A stretch of DNA of 64,000 bases from Bacillus sp. M6-12 (GCF_002860285.1 NZ_PGVF01000029.1:16292-80291); one strand, 5' to 3'. Positions 1-10,120 are shown, counted from the stretch's first letter. The notes: a model not told the origin generated them from the letters alone. Numbers and translations: made by a program.

Positions 1-14
1 AGGGGGAAAATACC

Positions 15-3000
15 TTGGCTAAACTAAAAAGTAAGAAAAGAAAATGGAATAAAGTATTGGCTAATTCAGGAATGTCAGCAGTAGTCTTAGTATCTGTTTT
101 TGCACCAAGTATTCCATTAGTTGTATCACCTTTGAAAGCAGAGGCCGCTGAAACAATTACAGTTACAAACAATAGTTCTTCTCAAAAAACCATCGAATCT
201 TCTCAATTAAGAGTATGGATGAAAGACAATACGAGATATGGGATTCAATTAATAAATGGCGGAGCAACTATCTTCTATGGACAAGATTCAGCAAGATTAT
301 ATATTTCAAGAGGAGAATCATTCCCTACTGGATATCCAGGAAACTTCAGTAATTTTACTTTAAAATCATTTACAGTAAATAATGGGGTGATTGAACAAGT
401 CAGAACAGATGGAACATTTGATTATATTTTTCGATTAAGCATCGTAAATGCCACGTCTCAAGGGGCATATATGAAAGCAGAAATTGAAATGAAAAACTTA
501 ACTGGTTCATATCAGACTGCAGGAGCTTCCTTTAATATTGATACAATGGTTAATGGAAATGACGCTTCTCCATTTAGAATTATCCCGAATGGATGGGAAG
601 CATTCAATAATGGGGTTCAAGTAACTGGATATTACCAAGATGTTTACAATGTAACAAATGCGGATTCTATATTCCTTGGTCGATATAATCAACAATATCC
701 AATGGCAGTAGGTAGTTTCTATGAAGGACAAGTTATTTATCCTGGTGATTCAGGGGCAGGGTTTTATTATAATCCTGAAAGCATTGCTCCTTACCAATCC
801 AGAAAAGAATCATGGATTGTTGGGATGGGTCCTCGTAACACAAATCCTACTTTCTCCATGTCAGCACCAGCAGATAATCAAACTTTTTATCGTGGTCAAA
901 CGCTTCCTATTTCGGGTACAGCAAGAGATGAAGATATTGGTGACAATCTTGAAATTAAATGGTCAATTGATGGAGGAACTGAAAATCTTCTTACGTCATT
1001 AACCGCTAATGGTTCAAATCAATCATTTAACTATAACTATACGTTGCCAAGCAATCTTGCAGAAGGGTGGCATACCTTACAAGTTTGGGCTATGGATGAT
1101 AAAGGGGGCGTGTCGTCTTCAAATACAAAGCAATTTTATGTGAATAACTTTGTTACTCCTGGTCAACCAACTTTTTCAAATGTAGACAATGATTCATTTA
1201 CCGTCTCTTTTGATAAAAGTGGAAACGTAGATAGCACCACCTATGAGCTTAATCGTGTTCATAATGGAACAACGGTAAATATGGGAACTGGAACTTCCAG
1301 AAGTGAAACTGGATTAATTCCAAATACACTTTATCAGTATAAAGTAAGAGCGAAAAATACAAGTAATGTGTACACTGGTTATTCTTCAGTTAGCACCATT
1401 TATACTTTAGCCAATCAGCCAACAACAGGAAGTTTAGATGCTTCTGTTGATGGAAAAGTCGTAGCCAATTGGGGAGCAAATGGAAACCCAAGTGGTACAA
1501 AATATCATTATGAAGTAAGAAGAAGTTCTGATAATGCAGTGATAAAAAGCGGTGATACAACTGCTACTTCTGTAACCGTAACTGGTCTCCCAACGGATAC
1601 CTATTATAAAGTCTATGTAAAGGCTATTAACGGAAATAATGTCAATACTTCCGAAACCTACCTTGGAGAAATGTATCAAGATACGGTTGCTCCTTCTATG
1701 ACATTTTCTACCAGCACAAGTGCTTGGACTAATGGAAGTGTTACGATTACTGCTAATGCAACAGATAGCGGTACAGGGGTAAAACGAATCCAATTACCGA
1801 ATGGAAACTGGATTGCTGATTCAACTGTGACATACACAGCTCCTTCAAATGGGACTTACACGTTCCAAGTCGAAGACAATGTTGGTAATGTAAGAAGTTA
1901 TCCAGTTAGTGTTTCTAACATTGATAATCAAGACCCTAATGCTCCAACCATTAATGCAGGAACGAACTGGACAGATGCTTCTTCTGTACCTGTAACCATT
2001 ACTCATGGTTCTGACAATGGAACTGCTGGTGTAAATCGAACAGAATATATGTTATCTGGTGCAACGACTAAGGGCTGGACAACCTATACTGGACAGATTT
2101 CTGTTACAGCAGAAGGAGAAACTACGATTACTGCAAGAACCATTGATAATGCTGGTAACGTGTCTTCTACTTCACAGAAAGTAGTGCGAATTGACAGAAC
2201 AAATCCGAATGCTCCAACTATTAATTCCAATGGATATACTAATGGTGCTTGGGCGACAGGAAATGTAACTTTGTCTGCAAGTTTAACGGATAATGGAGCT
2301 TCCGATGCAAGAATTCAATATTCTTTAAATGGTGGGGCGTGGACTAATTACAATGGAAATATTCTCTTTGATGATGAAGGAACAAGCACTATTTCTTTCA
2401 GAAGCATTGACGAAGCTGGTAATACAAGTGCAACTGTTCCTTATACGGTTAAAGTGGACAAAGGAAATCCAAGTGCAACTGCAACCAAGAGTACAAGTTC
2501 ATGGACTAAGGACAATGTTGTTATTAACGTAACAGCAACAGATGGAATCAGTGGAGTAAAATCTATTAAACTTCCAAATGGAACAGTCGTAAATAGTGCA
2601 TCAGCAACTTATACTGCTACGGAAAACGGAACGTACAATTTCCTTGTTACAGATAATGCAGGAAGAACGTACACACTTCCAGTTAGTGTAACAAATATTG
2701 ATAAAGAAAATCCAAATGCTCCAACCGTAACAGCCAATGAAAACTGGACTACGGAAAATGTAACAGTTTCTATGGATGATAATGGGGATAATGGTGGTTC
2801 TAATGTATCAAGAGTAGAATATATGCTTTCAGGGGCAACTACGAAGTCTTGGACTACCTATGCATCTCCAATTACGATTACAAATGAGGGAGTTACAACT
2901 ATCAATTCAAGAGTAATCGACAGTGTTGGAAATATCTCTGCAGTTACAACCAAAACAGTGAAAATTGACAGAGGAGTACCAGTGATTGACGAAACGGTGA

Positions 3001-5228
3001 ATCCTACAACATGGACAAACGATAGAGTAACCATTCAAGTAAATGCAAATGATAGCATTAGTGGTATCCAAAGCATTGAACTTCCAAATGGAAATCGTGT
3101 AAACGGTGCAAATGTAGCGTCTTATGTTGTTGATAAAAACGGTAGTTATACGTTTAAAGTAACAGACAATGGTGGAAATGTTTCTACTAAAACGGTTACG
3201 ATTACAAATATTGATAAAGAAGCACCAACCGCTACACATACGGTTGAAAGCGTGGATGGAGAAACCTTCAAGGTAACACTAACTGCAAGTGATGATGCTT
3301 CTGGTGTAAAATCTATTAAATTACCAAATGGTGAATACACCTATGGTACAACTGCTACCTTCAATGGAACAAAAGGACAGACTTATAATTTTGAGATTGA
3401 AGACAGAGCAGGGAATAAAACACCATATCAAGTAAAATTAAATGTACCTGAACTAACGGTTTATCAAAAAGATGACCATGTGAAATCAGAATGGGCTATT
3501 GATATGTTAGATGAAGACATTCTTTCTATTACAAGTTTTGAAGCTGGACAAGAGTTGCCAACTGGAATGGGTAGTGGAGGACAATCTATCACATCAGAAG
3601 AAGCCTTTACTGGAAGCAAGTCATTTAAAATCAATAACACTTACAATGGTGGTAACTGGTATCAATTCCCTGCAACCTCTGGCAATCGTTCTATTGCTTG
3701 GTTTGGTTCAAAAAGATTCCCGAACGGAACAGATTTAAGTATGACGTTCAAAGCAAAATCTGACGTAGGTGGAACGGTTATGCCAAACGGTGACGGTGGT
3801 TGGGGAGAAACGATTAATACACTTACTCCTTCTGCTACTGAAACAGCAGTAAAAGGAAGCAACAAAATCAAAGTTGATAGTTTATCTGGAATAAACTTAG
3901 GTAGTTATATTACAACAGATACCGTTCCTACGAGTGTTAAATATATGTACCAAGTTAGAGCCATTGACACAACAACAAAAACCATTACACTAAATACTGG
4001 AATTTCAAGGGATATTGAAGCTGGTGAAAAACTAACAACGAGACCTTGGAGGGGAGCTTGGAGTTTCAATGCTCGTAATGTTCCTGCTGGTGGTGAATGG
4101 ACAACTTTCAGTATTAATACGAAAGTATCCAACGCTTCTGATTATGATGTAGCGGTTCGTGGTGGTTCATTCTATATTGGTTCTCAAACAACTGGAAATC
4201 TTTATATCGATGACATTAAGTTTGGCTATGCAACAAAAGCCCAATTATTCAGAGGTAATACGAAGATTTATGAAGGTCTTCTATCTGACTATGAAGATAG
4301 AGAAGCTACTGATAAAGCAAAACCAAGTGCAGTATCTACTATTGATGTAAACGCAAGTGGTGGCAATATCTTCATGAATATTCAAAAGCCAACGGATAAT
4401 GGAACGGAATATGAATATACCGTAAAAGCAGTAAGCAATAAAGGCGATACGGTTGCTTCTGAAAAGAAAAAGGTTACGGTCACAACTGGTATTGACGGAT
4501 ATTCTTACGTGATTGATAAGAACGCTTCAACTGTCCCTGATAATACAGTGGATTCAAGAAGTGAAAAAGTCCAAATCCCTGTAACAGACAATGGCAAATA
4601 TTATATTCATATTAAAGCCATTGATGAAGCTGGAAACGTATCTGATGTGAAGCATATTCCATTCCAAGATAGCGTAGCACCAGAAATGACGTTGACGCAA
4701 AATCCGACCACATGGACTACTTCACCAGTTCAAATTACCGTTAATGCAACGGATGCTGACCTTGGAATGAAGAGAATCCAACTTCCGAATGGAACATGGG
4801 TAAACGGAAGCACTGCAACGTATCCTGTGCCACAAAACGGAACGTACACCTTTGTAGCAGAAGATTTAGTCGGAAATCAAACAACGAAATCTATAACGAT
4901 TTCTAATATTGATACGACTCCTCCAACAGTACCTTCTATCACGAATAACCAAGAGTGGACTAAAGATACACCTGTTTCTGTTAGTATTACTGCAGGAACG
5001 GATAGTCAATCAGGGGTAAAACGTGTGGAATACAAGCTCGAAGGAGCAACAGCGAAAGGGTGGACAACTTACGCAGGAGCGTTCAATGTATCTAATGAAG
5101 GCATTACGAAGGTTACTGCAAGAACAGTAGATAACCTTGGACAACTTTCAGCAGAAACAGTTTCTTATGTAAGAATTGATAAATCCGTACCTTATAACAC
5201 TGGTATCACTATCAAGTTAAAACCATAA
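15..5228 (+). CDS. Secreted multi-domain Ig/FnIII-like repeat protein
   Basis: A 1737-residue predicted exported surface or extracellular protein. The TTG start lies 8 bases after AGGGGG (1-6). Residues 1-45 form a signal peptide: a basic KLKSKKRKW start, a hydrophobic core and an Ala-Glu-Ala-Ala end. Residues 50-280 form a unique N-terminal region, followed by Ig-like and fibronectin-III-like modules (about 280-560). Two bacterial Ig/OmpL47-like module types then repeat. One carries a SGV/IK-I-LPNG core (about residues 593, 853, 1022, 1103, 1590). The other carries Y-L-GAT-KxWTTY (about 676, 934, 1671). A different domain (about 1170-1450) interrupts the repeats. No LPXTG anchor, transmembrane tail or obvious enzyme motif is visible. 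Adhesin or matrix role is inference; export and repeats are seen. Confidence 0.85.
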   Translation: MAKLKSKKRKWNKVLANSGMSAVVLVSVFAPSIPLVVSPLKAEAAETITVTNNSSSQKTIESSQLRVWMKDNTRYGIQLINGGATIFYGQDSARLYISRGESFPTGYPGNFSNFTLKSFTVNNGVIEQVRTDGTFDYIFRLSIVNATSQGAYMKAEIEMKNLTGSYQTAGASFNIDTMVNGNDASPFRIIPNGWEAFNNGVQVTGYYQDVYNVTNADSIFLGRYNQQYPMAVGSFYEGQVIYPGDSGAGFYYNPESIAPYQSRKESWIVGMGPRNTNPTFSMSAPADNQTFYRGQTLPISGTARDEDIGDNLEIKWSIDGGTENLLTSLTANGSNQSFNYNYTLPSNLAEGWHTLQVWAMDDKGGVSSSNTKQFYVNNFVTPGQPTFSNVDNDSFTVSFDKSGNVDSTTYELNRVHNGTTVNMGTGTSRSETGLIPNTLYQYKVRAKNTSNVYTGYSSVSTIYTLANQPTTGSLDASVDGKVVANWGANGNPSGTKYHYEVRRSSDNAVIKSGDTTATSVTVTGLPTDTYYKVYVKAINGNNVNTSETYLGEMYQDTVAPSMTFSTSTSAWTNGSVTITANATDSGTGVKRIQLPNGNWIADSTVTYTAPSNGTYTFQVEDNVGNVRSYPVSVSNIDNQDPNAPTINAGTNWTDASSVPVTITHGSDNGTAGVNRTEYMLSGATTKGWTTYTGQISVTAEGETTITARTIDNAGNVSSTSQKVVRIDRTNPNAPTINSNGYTNGAWATGNVTLSASLTDNGASDARIQYSLNGGAWTNYNGNILFDDEGTSTISFRSIDEAGNTSATVPYTVKVDKGNPSATATKSTSSWTKDNVVINVTATDGISGVKSIKLPNGTVVNSASATYTATENGTYNFLVTDNAGRTYTLPVSVTNIDKENPNAPTVTANENWTTENVTVSMDDNGDNGGSNVSRVEYMLSGATTKSWTTYASPITITNEGVTTINSRVIDSVGNISAVTTKTVKIDRGVPVIDETVNPTTWTNDRVTIQVNANDSISGIQSIELPNGNRVNGANVASYVVDKNGSYTFKVTDNGGNVSTKTVTITNIDKEAPTATHTVESVDGETFKVTLTASDDASGVKSIKLPNGEYTYGTTATFNGTKGQTYNFEIEDRAGNKTPYQVKLNVPELTVYQKDDHVKSEWAIDMLDEDILSITSFEAGQELPTGMGSGGQSITSEEAFTGSKSFKINNTYNGGNWYQFPATSGNRSIAWFGSKRFPNGTDLSMTFKAKSDVGGTVMPNGDGGWGETINTLTPSATETAVKGSNKIKVDSLSGINLGSYITTDTVPTSVKYMYQVRAIDTTTKTITLNTGISRDIEAGEKLTTRPWRGAWSFNARNVPAGGEWTTFSINTKVSNASDYDVAVRGGSFYIGSQTTGNLYIDDIKFGYATKAQLFRGNTKIYEGLLSDYEDREATDKAKPSAVSTIDVNASGGNIFMNIQKPTDNGTEYEYTVKAVSNKGDTVASEKKKVTVTTGIDGYSYVIDKNASTVPDNTVDSRSEKVQIPVTDNGKYYIHIKAIDEAGNVSDVKHIPFQDSVAPEMTLTQNPTTWTTSPVQITVNATDADLGMKRIQLPNGTWVNGSTATYPVPQNGTYTFVAEDLVGNQTTKSITISNIDTTPPTVPSITNNQEWTKDTPVSVSITAGTDSQSGVKRVEYKLEGATAKGWTTYAGAFNVSNEGITKVTARTVDNLGQLSAETVSYVRIDKSVPYNTGITIKLKP

Positions 5229-5232
5229 TAAT

Positions 5233-5267
5233 AAAAGACAGTGGATTTTTACCACTGTCTTTTTTTA
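5233..5267 (+). terminator. Rho-independent terminator after the secreted protein
   Basis: AGACAGTGG and CCACTGTCT form a perfect stem around a short A/T loop, followed by seven T residues. Confidence 0.85.
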
Positions 5268-5268
5268 T

Positions 5269-5470
5269 GAAAAAGACAAGAAGAAAGAATGAAAAGTATC
5301 ATAAAAAATACAACTTAATAGAGGTAAATTTAATAAATAAGTATGAATAAAGTATGAATAAAATAAGGGTAAGGTCAAGAGGGGTACAACCGAAACTTTA
5401 TTGTTTCGCTCATACGTTCGTGTTAAAGTTAGGGTAATTAAATTGACTATAAACAACAAGGAGGAGAGGC
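5269..5470. other. Intergenic stretch without a convincing gene
   Basis: A/T-rich and purine-rich leader before the prepilin peptidase gene. A small hairpin GAAAC-TTTATT-GTTTC is visible near 5391. TTGACTATAAACAA (5443-5456) resembles half of the class A palindrome but lies against the ribosome binding site, so it is unlikely to be that gene's -35. No supported CDS. Confidence 0.4.
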
Positions 5471-6058
5471 GTGGACATCTTATATATTGTACTGATTGCT
5501 GTAATCTCTCAATTTGGAATGAACATTGTAAGCGACAAGATTGGCTATCAATATAGTCCCTTATACAAGTGGTTAGCAATCGTAGCAAACACTGGAATAT
5601 GGATATTATTATTTCAAAAACTCGGATGGTCGCCTACGCTTGGTGTAGTGGGGTTAGCCTCAACGATATTGCTTACATCGAGTTTTATAGATTTAAAATA
5701 TCAAGAAATTCCCAATTCTTATAACTTAGCAGTTGCATTATTGGGTGGTGGATTTATCTACATTTATCAAGACTATTATGAACAACTCCTATTAGGTGGT
5801 GTAATTGCTTTTTTGCTCTTCTTAATGGTCATGATTTTTACAGGAGCTATGGGCGGTGGAGACGTAAAAATGGCAGGAGGAATTGGTCTTTTTACAGGTA
5901 CATTCTTTGTGTCTAAATTTATTGTATATGCGTTCTTTTCAGGAGCTATCATTGCGGTTCTTTTACTAATTTTTAAACGAAAAAGTAAAAACGATGTCTT
6001 TCCGTTCGGTCCCTGCATTGCGTTATCAGGAATTTATATGTTTATTGCTTTCATATAA
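5471..6058 (+). CDS. Type IV prepilin peptidase (A24 family), short form
   Basis: A 195-residue polytopic membrane aspartic protease that would cleave class III signal peptides of type IV pilins or competence pseudopilins. The two family aspartates are visible: one in FIDLKYQEIPN (about residue 77) and one in the GGGDVK motif (GxGD, about 131). Six or more hydrophobic segments are present. The N-terminal Cys-rich methyltransferase half of ComC/PilD is absent, so only the protease half is present. GTG start preceded by AGGAGGAGAG. No prepilin-like substrate gene was recognised in the window, so its target is unknown. Confidence 0.8.
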   Translation: MDILYIVLIAVISQFGMNIVSDKIGYQYSPLYKWLAIVANTGIWILLFQKLGWSPTLGVVGLASTILLTSSFIDLKYQEIPNSYNLAVALLGGGFIYIYQDYYEQLLLGGVIAFLLFLMVMIFTGAMGGGDVKMAGGIGLFTGTFFVSKFIVYAFFSGAIIAVLLLIFKRKSKNDVFPFGPCIALSGIYMFIAFI

Positions 6059-6105
6059 ATGCAATAGAATAGGATATGTGATTATCACATAAATGGTAAT
6101 TTTAT

Positions 6106-6158
6106 AAACTTATCCATGATTTGTTCAATTTAAGCAGATAGGTTAAGTTTATTTTTTT
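6106..6158 (+). terminator. Terminator after prepilin peptidase gene
   Basis: AAACTTA pairs with TAAGTTT, with a CC/GG extension after one mismatch, and ATTTTTTTG follows. Confidence 0.55.
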
Positions 6159-6279
6159 GAAAAGACTTAGGTCTTTGGTATTGGTTAAAAAGTACGAAAG
6201 GTGATGAAATTAAATAGGTACAGACTTCATAAAGGTTCTCGGATTAGAGATTAAAAAAACCTATGAAGGAGTGTACATT

Positions 6280-8064
6280 ATGAGAATTAATGGAATTTAT
6301 TCAAGCAACTTATCTATTGTCAACAGAATGAATCAATATAGTAATAAAATTGAGGATTCAAACGAAAAGCTATCAAAAGGGGTAAGCATTAATAATCCTG
6401 CTGATTATGGAATTTCTTCTAAATTAGAAAGCGATATTAGAGGAAGTCAAATGGCACAAAGAAATATGCAAGACGCTTTTTCCTTTATTGATACGGTAGA
6501 TACTGTATTGACTGCAGGAGAGGAAATAGGGTTTCGTTTAGAAGAATTAGCACAAAGGTATCAATCGGATACTCTTTCTAAGGATGAACAATCAACCATT
6601 AAGAAAGAAGTAAATGGATTGACAGATGAATTGAAAAATATTTTTGAATCAGCAACATTTAATGGACAAAAGCTCTTTGGAAAGGACAAAATTTCCTTAT
6701 CAACAGGAAGCCAAGGTTTATTAGAAATTAAACTCCCTGACATTTCTTCGATTAAAAATTTGAAATCAAACATTGGAAAAGAAAATGATGTATTAAAAGG
6801 CATTGATACTTTAACCAAAGAATTAACAGAAGTAACTAAACCTTTAGTACAGACTGTATCTTCCCTTATTCAAGGTCAATCGCTTGTACAAGATACGCTA
6901 AAAACAGTAGGAAATCCTGTTGATATTCTTTCCAGTGAATTATTGAAGAACAAGGGTTTGCCAACAAATGCTATGAGCACACAAAAGGCTGTAGAGTCTT
7001 ATAAAAAAACAATGGACACCTATTCATCTAAATTTAAAAATCATGAATCCATGTTAGAAAAAGTGTTTGATAGCAAAATCAATAAAGAACAGGTAAAAGA
7101 GATAGTAAGTAAAATTGAGGATGGCGTAGAAGACTTAATTGACGGAATGGGTAATTTCTTTAATAAGTTTAATCGCAAACCTGATTCAACAGGTTCTACT
7201 TCTAAGCCTACCGAACCAACAAATCCATCTAACCCTAACGAAAACAATAATGGTGGTGTAACAACCCCTCCAACGACTGACAATAACTCCAACCCTACTA
7301 CTCCTGGTAGCGATACTGGAAGTGGTAATCCTGTAGAGAACGGTGGGGGAGATAACAACACTGGCAATGAAGGTGGAAACGAAAACGTAGGAGATAACGG
7401 TGAAAATGTTAATCCATCTAATCCTGATACTGGAAATGGCAATCCAGTTGAAAATGGTGGAAATGAAAATAACACAGGAAATACAGAAGATAATAGTGGA
7501 AATGTATCCAACCCTTCTGACAATGAAGATACAAACGTAACAACCCCTCCAACAAATGAAGGTCAACCTTCTCTTGAAGAGGAAGATAATGATAGTATCG
7601 GAATTGATATTGGTCTTGGTGGAATTGGTGGAGGCATAAATATCGGAGTTGGAGGAAACGATGGGAATATTAACATAGATATTAACATTGGGGAGGAAGA
7701 AAAACCTGATACAAACCCAACAACGCCAACAAATCCTACGAATCCAACAAACCCATCTATTCCTTCAGATGAAGAGTTAGAAGATTTGTTAAACCCTGAT
7801 TTTATTAAAGAAAATGTGTTAGACGTGATTTCAAATGGGAAAAGTGAATTAGATATTAAGAGAAGAATTTTGGAGTATCGTATGAGCTATGAATCCCAAA
7901 TGAATGATATAAAAAATGACCATCTAAGCCGAATTAGAGATGTCGATACAGCAAAAGAAATCATGGAAAGAACAAGAAATCAAATGTTGGAACAAATGAA
8001 TATAAACGTATTCCAATTCAATATGGAACGTCAAAAACAATTGGTTTCATTGTTAATGGGATAA
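6280..8064 (+). CDS. Flagellin-like protein with long low-complexity centre
   Basis: 594 residues from ATG 6280, which follows AAGGAG with 8-base spacing; an upstream GTG at 6271 has no RBS. The N-terminal 130 residues are like the flagellin D0/D1 helix: MRING start, then a Lys-Leu-Ser-x-Gly segment, 'INNPAD', and an Asn/Gln-rich second helix. The last about 60 residues resemble the flagellin C-terminal helix, including a RIRDVDTAKE segment and a final hydrophobic tail. Between them, residues about 300-510 are an Asn/Gly/Pro/Thr-rich disordered stretch with repeated Gly-Asn-x-Gly and Pro-Thr-Asn units. Most flagellins have a folded D2/D3 there. It could be a minor filament, a decoy, or a filament-cap-like protein. 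The flagellin ends are confident; the function is not. Confidence 0.8.
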   Translation: MRINGIYSSNLSIVNRMNQYSNKIEDSNEKLSKGVSINNPADYGISSKLESDIRGSQMAQRNMQDAFSFIDTVDTVLTAGEEIGFRLEELAQRYQSDTLSKDEQSTIKKEVNGLTDELKNIFESATFNGQKLFGKDKISLSTGSQGLLEIKLPDISSIKNLKSNIGKENDVLKGIDTLTKELTEVTKPLVQTVSSLIQGQSLVQDTLKTVGNPVDILSSELLKNKGLPTNAMSTQKAVESYKKTMDTYSSKFKNHESMLEKVFDSKINKEQVKEIVSKIEDGVEDLIDGMGNFFNKFNRKPDSTGSTSKPTEPTNPSNPNENNNGGVTTPPTTDNNSNPTTPGSDTGSGNPVENGGGDNNTGNEGGNENVGDNGENVNPSNPDTGNGNPVENGGNENNTGNTEDNSGNVSNPSDNEDTNVTTPPTNEGQPSLEEEDNDSIGIDIGLGGIGGGINIGVGGNDGNINIDINIGEEEKPDTNPTTPTNPTNPTNPSIPSDEELEDLLNPDFIKENVLDVISNGKSELDIKRRILEYRMSYESQMNDIKNDHLSRIRDVDTAKEIMERTRNQMLEQMNINVFQFNMERQKQLVSLLMG

Positions 8065-8076
8065 TACGGTAATCAG

Positions 8077-8112
8077 AACGTATAGCTTTAGGGCTATGCG
8101 TTTTTGTTTTTT
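8077..8112 (+). terminator. Terminator after flagellin-like gene
   Basis: ACGTATAGC pairs with GCTATGCGT (one G-T pair), followed by TTTTTGTTTTTT. Confidence 0.85.
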
Positions 8113-8145
8113 ATACTTTAACATCATTAAAAATTGCATAAATCA

Positions 8146-8174
8146 TTGACTTTAGTCAAAGAAATCATTAATAT
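8146..8174 (+). promoter_or_regulatory. Class A promoter of the ftsH-like gene
   Basis: The near-perfect palindrome TTGACTTTAGTCAA (8146-8159) supplies the -35 TTGACT. A TAATAT -10 (8169-8174) follows after exactly 17 bp. The same palindrome-at-minus-35 arrangement recurs elsewhere in the window. Confidence 0.75.
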
Positions 8175-8237
8175 AGAATATAGATAACTACCAAAAAAAG
8201 ATGACATATACGATTTTACAAAAAAGGAGAACGTAAC

Positions 8238-10001
8238 ATGAAAAAAACAGGGGGTTTCTTTAACGTATTTATCCTGCCACTCTTGATTGTGTTGGTCTTT
8301 ATTGGTTCTACCGCATATATCTTTGATTTAGGCAGTGATGATAAAAAGCCAAAAGAAATTACGTACAATGAATTTCTAACGAAAGCAGAAAAAGGGGAAT
8401 TAAAAGAAGCAACGATTAACTACGGAGATTCTACTTTTACAGTAACGGATAAAAAAGATAATATCTATACCACTGATAATCCACGAACGGAAAATTTTAA
8501 AGAGTTTCTATTGAAAGAGGATATTCAGGTAAAAGAAGAAGGCTCTTCAAGTGGATTTAGTTTCTTATCTACATTTGGAACAATTTTATTGATTATGATA
8601 GTATTCTCTTTCTTCATGAAAAAGAATACACCACAAGCTCAAATGAAGAACCAAGTTGTTCAAACGAAAGCAACAGAGGTAAGTAAAATTCCACCTATTC
8701 GCTTTGACCATATTGCAGGAAATGAAACGGTAAAAAAAGATGTTCAATTTATTATCGACTTCTTGAAAAACCCTGCAAAATATAAAGAAATGGGAGCAAG
8801 GATGCCAAAGGGAACAATCCTGTACGGACCGCCTGGGACTGGTAAAACGCTTTTAGCAAAAGCCATTGCAGGAGAGGCAGGAGTACCATTCTTTAGTGTC
8901 AGTGGCTCTGATTTTGTAGAAATGTATGTAGGTGTAGGTGCAAGAAGAGTGCGTGAACTCTTTGCTGAAGCACGAAAAAAAGCACCAGCCATCATTTTTA
9001 TAGACGAAATTGATGCAGTAGGAAAAAAACGTGGTACAGATAACAATACAGAAAAAGACCAAACGATTAACGCTCTTCTTACTCAATTAGATGGATTCAC
9101 TTCTTCTGAAGGCATTGTTGTGATTGGAGCAACCAACCGTTTAGAGATGTTGGATGAAGCTCTTATCCGACCAGGGCGTTTCGACAAACATGTTGCCATT
9201 CCACTTCCTGAATTGAAAGAGCGAAAGGAAATTTTGAAATTACACACGAAAAATAAGAAAATCATGGACAATGTAAACTTAGATGCGTTAGCAAAAATGA
9301 CCATTGGATTTTCTGGTGCAGGACTGGAAACGCTTATGAATGAAAGTGCAATTATTGCAGTAAGTAAAGGAAAAGAAAGCATTGATAACAATGATGTCGA
9401 TGATGCCTTCTACAAAGTGGTTATGAGAGGAGATAAGAAGTCTACTAAAGACGTGAACCAAGAACAACTACGATTGGTAGCGTGGCATGAAGCTGGTCAT
9501 GCCTTAGTAGCGAAACTCTTAACCAAAAAAAGTGTTCCGAAAGTAACGATTATCCCTTCTACAAGTGGAGCAGGGGGCGTAACCTTTATTATTCCTGAAA
9601 AAGCGGGTCTTCACACGAAAAAAGACCTGATAAGTGAAGTTCAAACTCTATATGCAGGAAGAATTGCAGAGTTTCTTTTAACAAAAGATGAATCCTTGAT
9701 TACCACAGGGGCAAGTCAAGATATTAAACAAGCAACTAATATCCTATTAGGTATGATAAAAGAGCTTGGAATGACAGATGAATTCGGTATGCTATATGTG
9801 GAAGCTCTAAGTGGAGTAAAAGATGATGATGTGTTAAAAGAAGCAAAGAAAATGTCTAAAGAGATATATGAAAAGACGCTTACGCTTATGACAGAACATC
9901 AACATTTATTGGAAGAAATCGCATTAGCACTTTTAGAAAGAGAAACGATTGAAGAAGACGAATTAAATCAGATTGTCTTCAAACAACCTATATCTGCGTA
10001 A
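8238..10001 (+). CDS. ftsH: FtsH-type membrane AAA zinc metalloprotease
   Basis: 587 residues; membrane-anchored ATP-dependent protease that degrades unfolded or regulatory membrane and cytosolic proteins. Two N-terminal membrane segments (about residues 8-30 and 110-131) flank an extracytoplasmic segment. The AAA module has Walker A GPPGTGKT (about 197-204), Walker B IIFIDEIDAVG and an SRH containing RPGRFD. The zinc site HEAGH lies at about 417-421, with the third ligand in ASQDIKQAT. It is slightly shorter than chromosomal FtsH, lacking the charged C-terminal tail. All catalytic residues are present, so it should be active. A strong RBS (AAAAGGAG) and its own class A promoter precede it. 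It may remodel host FtsH substrates; that is inference. Confidence 0.92.
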   Translation: MKKTGGFFNVFILPLLIVLVFIGSTAYIFDLGSDDKKPKEITYNEFLTKAEKGELKEATINYGDSTFTVTDKKDNIYTTDNPRTENFKEFLLKEDIQVKEEGSSSGFSFLSTFGTILLIMIVFSFFMKKNTPQAQMKNQVVQTKATEVSKIPPIRFDHIAGNETVKKDVQFIIDFLKNPAKYKEMGARMPKGTILYGPPGTGKTLLAKAIAGEAGVPFFSVSGSDFVEMYVGVGARRVRELFAEARKKAPAIIFIDEIDAVGKKRGTDNNTEKDQTINALLTQLDGFTSSEGIVVIGATNRLEMLDEALIRPGRFDKHVAIPLPELKERKEILKLHTKNKKIMDNVNLDALAKMTIGFSGAGLETLMNESAIIAVSKGKESIDNNDVDDAFYKVVMRGDKKSTKDVNQEQLRLVAWHEAGHALVAKLLTKKSVPKVTIIPSTSGAGGVTFIIPEKAGLHTKKDLISEVQTLYAGRIAEFLLTKDESLITTGASQDIKQATNILLGMIKELGMTDEFGMLYVEALSGVKDDDVLKEAKKMSKEIYEKTLTLMTEHQHLLEEIALALLERETIEEDELNQIVFKQPISA

Positions 10002-10003
10002 AA

Positions 10004-10033
10004 GGTGGAGATTTTATCTCCATCTTTTTTTAT
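10004..10033 (+). terminator. Terminator after ftsH-like gene
   Basis: GGTGGAGAT pairs with ATCTCCATC (one G-T), followed by a run of seven T residues. Confidence 0.8.
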
Positions 10034-10080
10034 ATCATACAAATGGAAAATGAAGTATTATATACTAAATAAACTTTTTT

Positions 10081-10120
10081 GTAAAAAATACTTTACGCTT
10101 AAAAGCCATTGTGATATAAT
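10081..10120 (+). promoter_or_regulatory. Class B promoter upstream of 10251
   Basis: Palindrome GTAAA-AAATAC-TTTAC (10081-10096). Its right arm gives the -35 TTTACG (10092-10097), followed by a 17-bp spacer and an extended -10 (TG-A-TATAAT, hexamer 10115-10120). Confidence 0.7.

Noticed and set aside
1680..5200. Direct DNA repeats in the 1737-residue gene as a mobile element or CRISPR
   Set aside because: They are in-frame duplications of protein modules with no spacer regularity.
5265..5588. 107-codon minus-strand ORF before the prepilin peptidase
   Set aside because: Overlaps a terminator and the start of the peptidase gene and lacks an RBS.
7041..7566. Long minus-strand ORFs opposite the flagellin-like gene
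   Set aside because: Produced by the repetitive low-complexity coding region on the other strand; no RBS.
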